From the NCBI GenBank assembly GCA_977006965.1, contig OZ345360.1, forward strand, positions 62,001-126,000: a DNA stretch of 64,000 nt. Reading direction: 5' to 3'. Below the pieces are notes generated by a model. It was not told the origin of the DNA, did no database searches, and worked only from the letters and a program-made list of their open reading frames with translations. Shown in pieces: positions 11,928 to 24,124 of this stretch. Numbering within the stretch: position 1 is the first letter of the stretch; each line of letters begins with the position of its first letter. Source of the stretch: Phymatolithon calcareum. Lineage: Eukaryota > Rhodophyta > Florideophyceae > Hapalidiales. Both the position numbers and the translations under genes were made by a program.

Positions 11928-13189
11928 GGTGATGATGGTGTGACGGACGGTATATATTGGACGATTGGGGATTGGAAGAGGTCCACTTGCCTGATGGCAA
12001 TTCCCCATTCCCTGCTCCAATTACGAAAAGGCGGAATTTGGATAGACGCAAATTCCGAAATCTGATGCGAGAATCGAACTCTCCTGACAATTTTACGTCG
12101 GACAGCGGCGCGATCAGCAGCGCGAACTATGTCGAAGTCTCAATTGTGCTGCTCGGTACAGGTGTAATGCATGGCGCTAATCGTGTCATTTCTGTGTCTG
12201 AATGAGAGAATCATGATACGTTATGCTTATTGAATATTATGTGGAGAGTGTGAGGAAGGCGGTAAAGTTGCAGTATGTTGAAATGAAGGGCGAGAACGGG
12301 TGGAGCAGTTTCGGGTGAAATTGGAGAGGGATTCGGGAAAAATAAAAAGTTGCTGTGAGAGTGGGCGGAGTAGTTGGAGAGGGGTGGGCGAGGGCGTAGA
12401 AGGAGTATGAGGGTAAGTTTTTAAAAATGAGGAAAATTTTGCGGATAGAGGGTGGACTAAGGCTTCGCCTTAGTCTTCGTGAGGGGGGCTCCGCCCCCCT
12501 CACACTCCCCCCGGGAAAATGGACTGTAGGTGTGGTGTGGTGTTGTAGGGTTGTGCAAGCGGATAGAGCAGGTGGTGGAAGGTGGTGGACATGGTGTAAG
12601 TGGGAAGAAGGAATACGTGTGCAATGGGTTTCGAAGCGGGCCGTGAAGATGGAGATTGTATGAACAGTTTAGAGTGTATTTATATGTAGTGAAGTTTGGA
12701 GAATGTTGTGACGGGGTGAAATTGCCACGTGTGCATACGAGAGACTTGTCCAAGAATAGAAACTGGACGAATGACACGTGTGTGACTGTCAAGACGTGAT
12801 ACGTGTAAAATGCCTACGTTGGATGTGATGGGCGACGGTTTACCACGTGTGGAGGACGATTTCGGGTTCGCGGACGACTTGACACGTGGCGGAAATCATT
12901 TAGAGTTGCCGGACGGGTTGATCTACGTATATACTTGTTGCGGGTGGCTCGACTGGCCTCCATTGTAGATTTTAATTGCATCTATACAATCGGAATATGT
13001 CGTACTAAAGGTTTCGGGAATAGGAGGAGTTCTGACCAAAAAGGACAAGAACAATATACTCCACGATTCTGTACCATGTTTCACGGTCGGACGAAAAAGG
13101 TGTACTGTTGAAGGCGTGTGCAAGTGGATGGGCCAGTTGGCGCATCGGCGGCGTGTATTGCTCGAGTTTTGGTTGTGGAAAAATAAAAA

Positions 13190-13309
13190 ACGAAGGACAC
13201 TGGGGATTCCCGAGTGATCCCTCACCTCAGTACTAATCCAGCCTGTCGAACCTTATCTTGCAAGTTCGGAATGGGTTTGCGAGCATGTTTCTGAAGTATG
13301 GTCCTTCGT
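13190..13309 (-). rRNA. 5S ribosomal RNA, unit 10
   Basis: Same sequence as the unit 1 copy. Confidence 0.95.
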
Positions 13310-14571
13310 GGTGATGATGGTGTGACGGACGGTATATATTGGACGATTGGGGATTGGAAGAGGTCCACTTGCCTGATGGCAATTCCCCATTCCCTGCTCC
13401 AATTACGAAAAGGCGGAATTTGGATAGACGCAAATTCCGAAATCTGATGCGAGAATCGAACTCTCCTGACAATTTTACGTCGGACAGCGGCGCGATCAGC
13501 AGCGCGAACTATGTCGAAGTCTCAATTGTGCTGCTCGGTACAGGTGTAATGCATGGCGCTAATCGTGTCATTTCTGTGTCTGAATGAGAGAATCATGATA
13601 CGTTATGCTTATTGAATATTATGTGGAGAGTGTGAGGAAGGCGGTAAAGTTGCAGTATGTTGAAATGAAGGGCGAGAACGGGTGGAGCAGTTTCGGGTGA
13701 AATTGGAGAGGGATTCGGGAAAAATAAAAAGTTGCTGTGAGAGTGGGCGGAGTAGTTGGAGAGGGGTGGGCGAGGGCGTAGAAGGAGTATGAGGGTAAGT
13801 TTTTAAAAATGAGGAAAATTTTGCGGATAGAGGGTGGACTAAGGCTTCGCCTTAGTCTTCGTGAGGGGGGCTCCGCCCCCCTCACACTCCCCCCGGGAAA
13901 ATGGACTGTAGGTGTGGTGTGGTGTTGTAGGGTTGTGCAAGCGGATAGAGCAGGTGGTGGAAGGTGGTGGACATGGTGTAAGTGGGAAGAAGGAATACGT
14001 GTGCAATGGGTTTCGAAGCGGGCCGTGAAGATGGAGATTGTATGAACAGTTTAGAGTGTATTTATATGTAGTGAAGTTTGGAGAATGTTGTGACGGGGTG
14101 AAATTGCCACGTGTGCATACGAGAGACTTGTCCAAGAATAGAAACTGGACGAATGACACGTGTGTGACTGTCAAGACGTGATACGTGTAAAATGCCTACG
14201 TTGGATGTGATGGGCGACGGTTTACCACGTGTGGAGGACGATTTCGGGTTCGCGGACGACTTGACACGTGGCGGAAATCATTTAGAGTTGCCGGACGGGT
14301 TGATCTACGTATATACTTGTTGCGGGTGGCTCGACTGGCCTCCATTGTAGATTTTAATTGCATCTATACAATCGGAATATGTCGTACTAAAGGTTTCGGG
14401 AATAGGAGGAGTTCTGACCAAAAAGGACAAGAACAATATACTCCACGATTCTGTACCATGTTTCACGGTCGGACGAAAAAGGTGTACTGTTGAAGGCGTG
14501 TGCAAGTGGATGGGCCAGTTGGCGCATCGGCGGCGTGTATTGCTCGAGTTTTGGTTGTGGAAAAATAAAAA

Positions 14572-14691
14572 ACGAAGGACACTGGGGATTCCCGAGTGAT
14601 CCCTCACCTCAGTACTAATCCAGCCTGTCGAACCTTATCTTGCAAGTTCGGAATGGGTTTGCGAGCATGTTTCTGAAGTATGGTCCTTCGT
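14572..14691 (-). rRNA. 5S ribosomal RNA, unit 11
   Basis: Same sequence as the unit 1 copy. Confidence 0.95.
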
Positions 14692-15953
14692 GGTGATGAT
14701 GGTGTGACGGACGGTATATATTGGACGATTGGGGATTGGAAGAGGTCCACTTGCCTGATGGCAATTCCCCATTCCCTGCTCCAATTACGAAAAGGCGGAA
14801 TTTGGATAGACGCAAATTCCGAAATCTGATGCGAGAATCGAACTCTCCTGACAATTTTACGTCGGACAGCGGCGCGATCAGCAGCGCGAACTATGTCGAA
14901 GTCTCAATTGTGCTGCTCGGTACAGGTGTAATGCATGGCGCTAATCGTGTCATTTCTGTGTCTGAATGAGAGAATCATGATACGTTATGCTTATTGAATA
15001 TTATGTGGAGAGTGTGAGGAAGGCGGTAAAGTTGCAGTATGTTGAAATGAAGGGCGAGAACGGGTGGAGCAGTTTCGGGTGAAATTGGAGAGGGATTCGG
15101 GAAAAATAAAAAGTTGCTGTGAGAGTGGGCGGAGTAGTTGGAGAGGGGTGGGCGAGGGCGTAGAAGGAGTATGAGGGTAAGTTTTTAAAAATGAGGAAAA
15201 TTTTGCGGATAGAGGGTGGACTAAGGCTTCGCCTTAGTCTTCGTGAGGGGGGCTCCGCCCCCCTCACACTCCCCCCGGGAAAATGGACTGTAGGTGTGGT
15301 GTGGTGTTGTAGGGTTGTGCAAGCGGATAGAGCAGGTGGTGGAAGGTGGTGGACATGGTGTAAGTGGGAAGAAGGAATACGTGTGCAATGGGTTTCGAAG
15401 CGGGCCGTGAAGATGGAGATTGTATGAACAGTTTAGAGTGTATTTATATGTAGTGAAGTTTGGAGAATGTTGTGACGGAGTGAAATTGCCACGTGTGCAT
15501 ACGAGAGACTTGTCCAAGAATAGAAACTGGACGAATGACACGTGTGTGACTGTCAAGACGTGATACGTGTAAAATGCCTACGTTGGATGTGATGGGCGAC
15601 GGTTTACCACGTGTGGAGGACGATTTCGGGTTCGCGGACGACTTGACACGTGGCGGAAATCATTTAGAGTTGCCGGACGGGTTGATCTACGTATATACTT
15701 GTTGCGGGTGGCTCGACTGGCCTCCATTGTAGATTTTAATTGCATCTATACAATCGGAATATGTCGTACTAAAGGTTTCGGGAATAGGAGGAGTTCTGAC
15801 CAAAAAGGACAAGAACAATATACTCCACGATTCTGTACCATGTTTCACGGTCGGACGAAAAAGGTGTACTGTTGAAGGCGTGTGCAAGTGGATGGGCCAG
15901 TTGGCGCATCGGCGGCGTGTATTGCTCGAGTTTTGGTTGTGGAAAAATAAAAA

Positions 15954-16073
15954 ACGAAGGACACTGGGGATTCCCGAGTGATCCCTCACCTCAGTACTAA
16001 TCCAGCCTGTCGAACCTTATCTTGCAAGTTCGGAATGGGTTTGCGAGCATGTTTCTGAAGTATGGTCCTTCGT
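15954..16073 (-). rRNA. 5S ribosomal RNA, unit 12
   Basis: Same sequence as the unit 1 copy. Confidence 0.95.
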
Positions 16074-17335
16074 GGTGATGATGGTGTGACGGACGGTATA
16101 TATTGGACGATTGGGGATTGGAAGAGGTCCACTTGCCTGATGGCAATTCCCCATTCCCTGCTCCAATTACGAAAAGGCGGAATTTGGATAGACGCAAATT
16201 CCGAAATCTGATGCGAGAATCGAACTCTCCTGACAATTTTACGTCGGACAGCGGCGCGATCAGCAGCGCGAACTATGTCGAAGTCTCAATTGTGCTGCTC
16301 GGTACAGGTGTAATGCATGGCGCTAATCGTGTCATTTCTGTGTCTGAATGAGAGAATCATGATACGTTATGCTTATTGAATATTATGTGGAGAGTGTGAG
16401 GAAGGCGGTAAAGTTGCAGTATGTTGAAATGAAGGGCGAGAACGGGTGGAGCAGTTTCGGGTGAAATTGGAGAGGGATTCGGGAAAAATAAAAAGTTGCT
16501 GTGAGAGTGGGCGGAGTAGTTGGAGAGGGGTGGGCGAGGGCGTAGAAGGAGTATGAGGGTAAGTTTTTAAAAATGAGGAAAATTTTGCGGATAGAGGGTG
16601 GACTAAGGCTTCGCCTTAGTCTTCGTGAGGGGGGCTCCGCCCCCCTCACACTCCCCCCGGGAAAATGGACTGTAGGTGTGGTGTGGTGTTGTAGGGTTGT
16701 GCAAGCGGATAGAGCAGGTGGTGGAAGGTGGTGGACATGGTGTAAGTGGGAAGAAGGAATACGTGTGCAATGGGTTTCGAAGCGGGCCGTGAAGATGGAG
16801 ATTGTATGAACAGTTTAGAGTGTATTTATATGTAGTGAAGTTTGGAGAATGTTGTGACGGAGTGAAATTGCCACGTGTGCATACGAGAGACTTGTCCAAG
16901 AATAGAAACTGGACGAATGACACGTGTGTGACTGTCAAGACGTGATACGTGTAAAATGCCTACGTTGGATGTGATGGGCGACGGTTTACCACGTGTGGAG
17001 GACGATTTCGGGTTCGCGGACGACTTGACACGTGGCGGAAATCATTTAGAGTTGCCGGACGGGTTGATCTACGTATATACTTGTTGCGGGTGGCTCGACT
17101 GGCCTCCATTGTAGATTTTAATTGCATCTATACAATCGGAATATGTCGTACTAAAGGTTTCGGGAATAGGAGGAGTTCTGACCAAAAAGGACAAGAACAA
17201 TATACTCCACGATTCTGTACCATGTTTCACGGTCGGACGAAAAAGGTGTACTGTTGAAGGCGTGTGCAAGTGGATGGGCCAGTTGGCGCATCGGCGGCGT
17301 GTATTGCTCGAGTTTTGGTTGTGGAAAAATAAAAA

Positions 17336-17455
17336 ACGAAGGACACTGGGGATTCCCGAGTGATCCCTCACCTCAGTACTAATCCAGCCTGTCGAACCTT
17401 ATCTTGCAAGTTCGGAATGGGTTTGCGAGCATGTTTCTGAAGTATGGTCCTTCGT
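17336..17455 (-). rRNA. 5S ribosomal RNA, unit 13
   Basis: Same sequence as the unit 1 copy. Confidence 0.95.
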
Positions 17456-18717
17456 GGTGATGATGGTGTGACGGACGGTATATATTGGACGATTGGGGAT
17501 TGGAAGAGGTCCACTTGCCTGATGGCAATTCCCCATTCCCTGCTCCAATTACGAAAAGGCGGAATTTGGATAGACGCAAATTCCGAAATCTGATGCGAGA
17601 ATCGAACTCTCCTGACAATTTTACGTCGGACAGCGGCGCGATCAGCAGCGCGAACTATGTCGAAGTCTCAATTGTGCTGCTCGGTACAGGTGTAATGCAT
17701 GGCGCTAATCGTGTCATTTCTGTGTCTGAATGAGAGAATCATGATACGTTATGCTTATTGAATATTATGTGGAGAGTGTGAGGAAGGCGGTAAAGTTGCA
17801 GTATGTTGAAATGAAGGGCGAGAACGGGTGGAGCAGTTTCGGGTGAAATTGGAGAGGGATTCGGGAAAAATAAAAAGTTGCTGTGAGAGTGGGCGGAGTA
17901 GTTGGAGAGGGGTGGGCGAGGGCGTAGAAGGAGTATGAGGGTAAGTTTTTAAAAATGAGGAAAATTTTGCGGATAGAGGGTGGACTAAGGCTTCGCCTTA
18001 GTCTTCGTGAGGGGGGCTCCGCCCCCCTCACACTCCCCCCGGGAAAATGGACTGTAGGTGTGGTGTGGTGTTGTAGGGTTGTGCAAGCGGATAGAGCAGG
18101 TGGTGGAAGGTGGTGGACATGGTGTAAGTGGGAAGAAGGAATACGTGTGCAATGGGTTTCGAAGCGGGCCGTGAAGATGGAGATTGTATGAACAGTTTAG
18201 AGTGTATTTATATGTAGTGAAGTTTGGAGAATGTTGTGACGGAGTGAAATTGCCACGTGTGCATACGAGAGACTTGTCCAAGAATAGAAACTGGACGAAT
18301 GACACGTGTGTGACTGTCAAGACGTGATACGTGTAAAATGCCTACGTTGGATGTGATGGGCGACGGTTTACCACGTGTGGAGGACGATTTCGGGTTCGCG
18401 GACGACTTGACACGTGGCGGAAATCATTTAGAGTTGCCGGACGGGTTGATCTACGTATATACTTGTTGCGGGTGGCTCGACTGGCCTCCATTGTAGATTT
18501 TAATTGCATCTATACAATCGGAATATGTCGTACTAAAGGTTTCGGGAATAGGAGGAGTTCTGACCAAAAAGGACAAGAACAATATACTCCACGATTCTGT
18601 ACCATGTTTCACGGTCGGACGAAAAAGGTGTACTGTTGAAGGCGTGTGCAAGTGGATGGGCCAGTTGGCGCATCGGCGGCGTGTATTGCTCGAGTTTTGG
18701 TTGTGGAAAAATAAAAA

Positions 18718-18837
18718 ACGAAGGACACTGGGGATTCCCGAGTGATCCCTCACCTCAGTACTAATCCAGCCTGTCGAACCTTATCTTGCAAGTTCGGAAT
18801 GGGTTTGCGAGCATGTTTCTGAAGTATGGTCCTTCGT
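18718..18837 (-). rRNA. 5S ribosomal RNA, unit 14
   Basis: Same sequence as the unit 1 copy. Confidence 0.95.
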
Positions 18838-20099
18838 GGTGATGATGGTGTGACGGACGGTATATATTGGACGATTGGGGATTGGAAGAGGTCCACTTGC
18901 CTGATGGCAATTCCCCATTCCCTGCTCCAATTACGAAAAGGCGGAATTTGGATAGACGCAAATTCCGAAATCTGATGCGAGAATCGAACTCTCCTGACAA
19001 TTTTACGTCGGACAGCGGCGCGATCAGCAGCGCGAACTATGTCGAAGTCTCAATTGTGCTGCTCGGTACAGGTGTAATGCATGGCGCTAATCGTGTCATT
19101 TCTGTGTCTGAATGAGAGAATCATGATACGTTATGCTTATTGAATATTATGTGGAGAGTGTGAGGAAGGCGGTAAAGTTGCAGTATGTTGAAATGAAGGG
19201 CGAGAACGGGTGGAGCAGTTTCGGGTGAAATTGGAGAGGGATTCGGGAAAAATAAAAAGTTGCTGTGAGAGTGGGCGGAGTAGTTGGAGAGGGGTGGGCG
19301 AGGGCGTAGAAGGAGTATGAGGGTAAGTTTTTAAAAATGAGGAAAATTTTGCGGATAGAGGGTGGACTAAGGCTTCGCCTTAGTCTTCGTGAGGGGGGCT
19401 CCGCCCCCCTCACACTCCCCCCAGGAAAATGGACTGTAGGTGTGGTGTGGTGTTGTAGGGTTGTGCAAGCGGATAGAGCAGGTGGTGGAAGGTGGTGGAC
19501 ATGGTGTAAGTGGGAAGAGGGAATACGTGTGCAATGGGTTTCGAAGCGGGCCGTGAAGATGGAGATTGTATGAACAGTTTAGAGTGTATTTATATGTAGT
19601 GAAGTTTGGAGAATGTTGTGACGGGGTGAAATTGCCACGTGTGCATACGAGAGACTTGTCCAAGAATAGAAACTGGACGAATGACACGTGTGTGACTGTC
19701 AAGACGTGATACGTGTAAAATGCCTACGTTGGATGTGATGGGCGACGGTTTACCACGTGTGGAGGACGATTTCGGGTTCGCGGACGACTTGACACGTGGC
19801 GGAAATCATTTAGAGTTGCCGGACGGGTTGATCTACGTATATACTTGTTGCGGGTGGCTCGACTGGCCTCCATTGTAGATTTTAATTGCATCTATACAAT
19901 CGGAATATGTCGTACTAAAGGTTTCGGGAATAGGAGGAGTTCTGACCAAAAAGGACAAGAACAATATACTCCACGATTCTGTACCATGTTTCACGGTCGG
20001 ACGAAAAAGGTGTACTGTTGAAGGCGTGTGCAAGTGGATGGGCCAGTTGGCGCATCGGCGGCGTGTATTGCTCGAGTTTTGGTTGTGGAAAAATAAAAA

Positions 20100-20219
20100 A
20101 CGAAGGACACTGGGGATTCCCGAGTGATCCCTCACCTCAGTACTAATCCAGCCTGTCGAACCTTATCTTGCAAGTTCGGAATGGGTTTGCGAGCATGTTT
20201 CTGAAGTATGGTCCTTCGT
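20100..20219 (-). rRNA. 5S ribosomal RNA, unit 15
   Basis: Same sequence as the unit 1 copy. The two spacer changes private to units 15 and 16 lie far from the gene. Confidence 0.95.
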
Positions 20220-21481
20220 GGTGATGATGGTGTGACGGACGGTATATATTGGACGATTGGGGATTGGAAGAGGTCCACTTGCCTGATGGCAATTCCCCAT
20301 TCCCTGCTCCAATTACGAAAAGGCGGAATTTGGATAGACGCAAATTCCGAAATCTGATGCGAGAATCGAACTCTCCTGACAATTTTACGTCGGACAGCGG
20401 CGCGATCAGCAGCGCGAACTATGTCGAAGTCTCAATTGTGCTGCTCGGTACAGGTGTAATGCATGGCGCTAATCGTGTCATTTCTGTGTCTGAATGAGAG
20501 AATCATGATACGTTATGCTTATTGAATATTATGTGGAGAGTGTGAGGAAGGCGGTAAAGTTGCAGTATGTTGAAATGAAGGGCGAGAACGGGTGGAGCAG
20601 TTTCGGGTGAAATTGGAGAGGGATTCGGGAAAAATAAAAAGTTGCTGTGAGAGTGGGCGGAGTAGTTGGAGAGGGGTGGGCGAGGGCGTAGAAGGAGTAT
20701 GAGGGTAAGTTTTTAAAAATGAGGAAAATTTTGCGGATAGAGGGTGGACTAAGGCTTCGCCTTAGTCTTCGTGAGGGGGGCTCCGCCCCCCTCACACTCC
20801 CCCCAGGAAAATGGACTGTAGGTGTGGTGTGGTGTTGTAGGGTTGTGCAAGCGGATAGAGCAGGTGGTGGAAGGTGGTGGACATGGTGTAAGTGGGAAGA
20901 GGGAATACGTGTGCAATGGGTTTCGAAGCGGGCCGTGAAGATGGAGATTGTATGAACAGTTTAGAGTGTATTTATATGTAGTGAAGTTTGGAGAATGTTG
21001 TGACGGGGTGAAATTGCCACGTGTGCATACGAGAGACTTGTCCAAGAATAGAAACTGGACGAATGACACGTGTGTGACTGTCAAGACGTGATACGTGTAA
21101 AATGCCTACGTTGGATGTGATGGGCGACGGTTTACCACGTGTGGAGGACGATTTCGGGTTCGCGGACGACTTGACACGTGGCGGAAATCATTTAGAGTTG
21201 CCGGACGGGTTGATCTACGTATATACTTGTTGCGGGTGGCTCGACTGGCCTCCATTGTAGATTTTAATTGCATCTATACAATCGGAATATGTCGTACTAA
21301 AGGTTTCGGGAATAGGAGGAGTTCTGACCAAAAAGGACAAGAACAATATACTCCACGATTCTGTACCATGTTTCACGGTCGGACGAAAAAGGTGTACTGT
21401 TGAAGGCGTGTGCAAGTGGATGGGCCAGTTGGCGCATCGGCGGCGTGTATTGCTCGAGTTTTGGTTGTGGAAAAATAAAAA

Positions 21482-21601
21482 ACGAAGGACACTGGGGATT
21501 CCCGAGTGATCCCTCACCTCAGTACTAATCCAGCCTGTCGAACCTTATCTTGCAAGTTCGGAATGGGTTTGCGAGCATGTTTCTGAAGTATGGTCCTTCG
21601 T
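21482..21601 (-). rRNA. 5S ribosomal RNA, unit 16 (last before the gap)
   Basis: Same sequence as the unit 1 copy. It is the last 5S gene seen before the N gap at 22133. Confidence 0.95.
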
Positions 21602-22132
21602 GGTGATGATGGTGTGACGGACGGTATATATTGGACGATTGGGGATTGGAAGAGGTCCACTTGCCTGATGGCAATTCCCCATTCCCTGCTCCAATTACGA
21701 AAAGGCGGAATTTGGATAGACGCAAATTCCGAAATCTGATGCGAGAATCGAACTCTCCTGACAATTTTACGTCGGACAGCGGCGCGATCAGCAGCGCGAA
21801 CTATGTCGAAGTCTCAATTGTGCTGCTCGGTACAGGTGTAATGCATGGCGCTAATCGTGTCATTTCTGTGTCTGAATGAGAGAATCATGATACGTTATGC
21901 TTATTGAATATTATGTGGAGAGTGTGAGGAAGGCGGTAAAGTTGCAGTATGTTGAAATGAAGGGCGAGAACGGGTGGAGCAGTTTCGGGTGAAATTGGAG
22001 AGGGATTCGGGAAAAATAAAAAGTTGCTGTGAGAGTGGGCGGAGTAGTTGGAGAGGGGTGGGCGAGGGCGTAGAAGGAGTATGAGGGTAAGTTTTTAAAA
22101 ATGAGGAAAATTTTGCGGATAGAGGGTGGACT

Positions 22133-22332
22133 NNNNNNNNNNNNNNNNNNNNNNNNNNNNNNNNNNNNNNNNNNNNNNNNNNNNNNNNNNNNNNNNNNNN
22201 NNNNNNNNNNNNNNNNNNNNNNNNNNNNNNNNNNNNNNNNNNNNNNNNNNNNNNNNNNNNNNNNNNNNNNNNNNNNNNNNNNNNNNNNNNNNNNNNNNNN
22301 NNNNNNNNNNNNNNNNNNNNNNNNNNNNNNNN
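22133..22332. other. Assembly gap of 200 N
   Basis: A run of exactly 200 N. It starts at unit position 21 of a 17th 5S unit, inside the first arm of the hairpin pair, and unrelated transposon sequence follows. The true length and the number of missing 5S units are unknown. Confidence 1.
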
Positions 22333-22418
22333 TCCTGCCGTTCCGAATATATTCGATATTAGCGTCGTGGTCACTTGAGGGAACCTTCCGCTTGCGTATT
22401 TTATGGCCAGTTGTCGAT
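22333..22418 (-). mobile_element. Fragment of LINE family B, interrupted by LINE family A
   Basis: This stretch is clearly similar to 28,180-28,262, sharing TTCCGAAT, GGGAACC and CGCTTGCG in order. That region is part of the C-terminal coding region of a second non-LTR family. The similarity stops at 22,418, where the 13-G run marking the 3' end of the family A copy begins, so the family A element appears to have inserted here. Confidence 0.6.
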
Positions 22419-23600
22419 GGGGGGGGGGGGGTTATATGTTGATTTATTTTAGAAGCTCCCAAAACCTCAACTTGATTAACATGGCAGCTTCTCGCTATCT
22501 TCCACATTCTTCTCTCTACTAGCCTCCTAATATCTCCTTAATCCGAGTTTCTCTCCCTGTGAGGGCTCGACTGAGTCGTTCGCATTCGTATTCTGTTAAT
22601 TGGTCCATCTTCATGCACCGTAGTGTGCGTTGGAGCACAACGAGCTCAACCACAGCTCCGTGTCCAAAGTACTTCGCTAAAACTGATTTTCTCCACAAAG
22701 GAGCTCTGTTGAAAAGAAATCTCAGGCATCTCAACCGCGCCGTTCTTTCCCTTATACGTAACACTCCTGGTAGTTCATTCGGCTTGTCGACCGGGATTTT
22801 AACTGTCCGTCCCTCTTTTTCCAACGTCCATATTTTTGCAGCTTCCCGCATGCGTCCTCTTTTTGATACCGTACCTTCTTCTGCTTGTTTTAGAGCTTCT
22901 TTGAGGTGCTTCTCTTCTCTAAGATGTCCAATATCTTTTGCCACATCTTCCAGGTCTTCTTCTCTTCCTTGGAATTCTTCTGCGAGCTGTCGATGTCTCA
23001 CCTTTGTAAACCTGAGGATGGGCGGGATCTCACACGGTTTGTCGTACGGTATTTTCCTCTTTCTTCTTGCTTCGAGCTTCGTGCCTTCTTTTGCGAACAG
23101 TATTCGTCGGAATTGGCCTGGAGATTTCCATTCCTGCATATTTTTGAAGGGGGCCGCGAACTGTTCTTGTTGCAGTATCGCGGCAATATCGCGACTTGCC
23201 CACTGTAGTTCTTTGAAGTTTCGCTCTTCCCTTGGCTTAGATAGGATAGTCGACTTCCTTGCCTTTCCTCGTATCAGCATCCTCAACGCTAATATATCTC
23301 TCCTGTGTTCTGGTGGTTGGATCCTGCACAAAAGCCGGAGCCGCTCGATCCTTCCACTTGCCGTACCACCGAATACTTGGAAGAAGAAGGTTCTTTCTAC
23401 TTCTTTGATAGCTTCTTGCACTTCTGAAGTCCACGGTGTGAGATGGATAGCGTATTCCCACCTTGGTTGGATCAACAACTTGTAGATACGTACCGAAACA
23501 ATACTGCCGCCCCACTCGTACTTCAAGTCAAGGAAATACAGAACCCTGACCACAAAAATGGTCACTTCGAACATCCCTGCCTATGAGCAACTCGGAACTC
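22419..23600 (-). mobile_element. LINE family A, copy 1: 5'-truncated non-LTR retrotransposon with poly(C) 3' end
   Basis: Minus-strand element containing the end of the pol ORF (22519-23574) and an 87-bp 3' UTR. The 3' end reads AAATCAACATATAA followed by 13 C (plus-strand G 22419-22431). The same 3' UTR signature appears at 23,615, 27,440, 28,361 and 58,468. The 5' side is cut by the insertion of copy 2 at 23,615-24,110 and cannot be followed beyond it. Confidence 0.75.
22519..23574 (-). pseudogene. C-terminal part of LINE ORF2 (RT thumb plus family-specific domain)
   Basis: This 351-codon open frame looks like the C-terminal third of a non-LTR reverse transcriptase polyprotein. Residues 20-110 match the region after the RT fingers/palm: IYKLLIQPRWEYAIHL, a VERTFF segment, then LRLLCRIQPPEHRRDILALR. 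Residues 110-350 are highly charged with coiled-coil-like runs and end in ALTGRETRIKEILGG. This tail recurs in three other copies in the window, so it is a conserved part of the family. No RT catalytic FADD-type motif, endonuclease or RNase H is present here. The ATG at 23574 is simply the first Met after the truncation. It is a fragment, not a working enzyme. Confidence 0.75.
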
Positions 23601-23614
23601 ATAAAACGTACAGG
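23601..23614. repeat. Target site duplication, 3' side of LINE A copy 2
   Basis: ATAAAACGTACAGG, matching 24111-24124 at 13 of 14 bases. Confidence 0.75.
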
Positions 23615-24110
23615 GGATATATGTTGATTTATTTTAAAAGCTCCCAAAGCCTCATTTGGAGTAACAGGGCAGCTTCTCGCTGTTTTCCATACTCATTTCT
23701 CTACTATCCTTCTAAGATCTCCTTAATCCGAATTTCTCTCCCTGTGAGGGCCCGAGTAAGTCTTTTGCATTCATATTCCGTTTCTTGGTCCATCGTCATA
23801 GACCGCAGTATACGTTGCAACACGATAAGCTCCACTACAGCACCAGTCCCGAAGTACTTCGCCAGAATGGATTTTCTCGACAAAGGAACTCTGTTAAAAA
23901 TGACTCTCAGGTATCTCAACGGCGCAGTTCTGTCGCTTATATATAACACTCCTGGTTGTTCGTTCGGTACGCCGATCGGGATTTTAACTGTCCGCCCCTC
24001 TTCTTTGAACGACCAGACTTTGACTGTTGCTTGTAGGCGTCGCTTTTTTGAGACCATACCTTCTTCCGCTTGTTTCAGAGCTTCTTTAAGGTGTTTCTCT
24101 TCCCCGAGAT
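23615..24110 (-). mobile_element. LINE family A, copy 2: 496-bp 5'-truncated insertion with target duplication
   Basis: Minus-strand copy carrying only the last 117 codons of the pol ORF (23704-24057), the 3' UTR and a short C-run end. Near-identical 14-bp direct repeats flank it at 23601-23614 and 24111-24124, as expected for target-primed reverse transcription. The coding tail has the same segments as copy 1: a KEEGRTVKIP block, LSRKSILAKYFG and ALTGREIRIKEILEG. Its open frame is intact but its start is missing. Removing it rejoins the sequences on either side. Confidence 0.8.
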
Positions 24111-24124
24111 ATAAAACTTACAGG
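24111..24124. repeat. Target site duplication, 5' side of LINE A copy 2
   Basis: ATAAAACTTACAGG, partner of 23601-23614 with one mismatch. Confidence 0.75.

Larger units (their letters stand above)
1..22132. repeat. Tandem array of 1,382-bp 5S rDNA units, 16 units
   Basis: The sequence repeats with an exact 1,382-bp period, and position 1 aligns with 1383, 2765 and so on to 22113. Copies differ at very few sites: unit position 277 is G or A, one base differs in unit 9 (11731), and units 15 and 16 share two private changes (unit positions 75 and 171). The window opens inside the array, so its left end is not seen. The right end runs into an N gap at unit position 21. Each unit holds one 5S rRNA on the minus strand and about 1.26 kb of spacer. 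The many 60-110 aa ORFs repeated in every unit overlap the 5S gene or each other on both strands and show no sign of being proteins. Confidence 0.98.

Noticed and set aside
1-22132. Repeated ORFs of 60-111 aa in each array unit
   Set aside because: They overlap the 5S gene or each other on both strands; sequence identity comes from array homogenisation, not protein selection. Several use non-ATG starts.
22559-23485. 308-codon plus-strand ORF
   Set aside because: It is the antisense shadow of the LINE coding region on the minus strand, which carries recognisable RT and family motifs.
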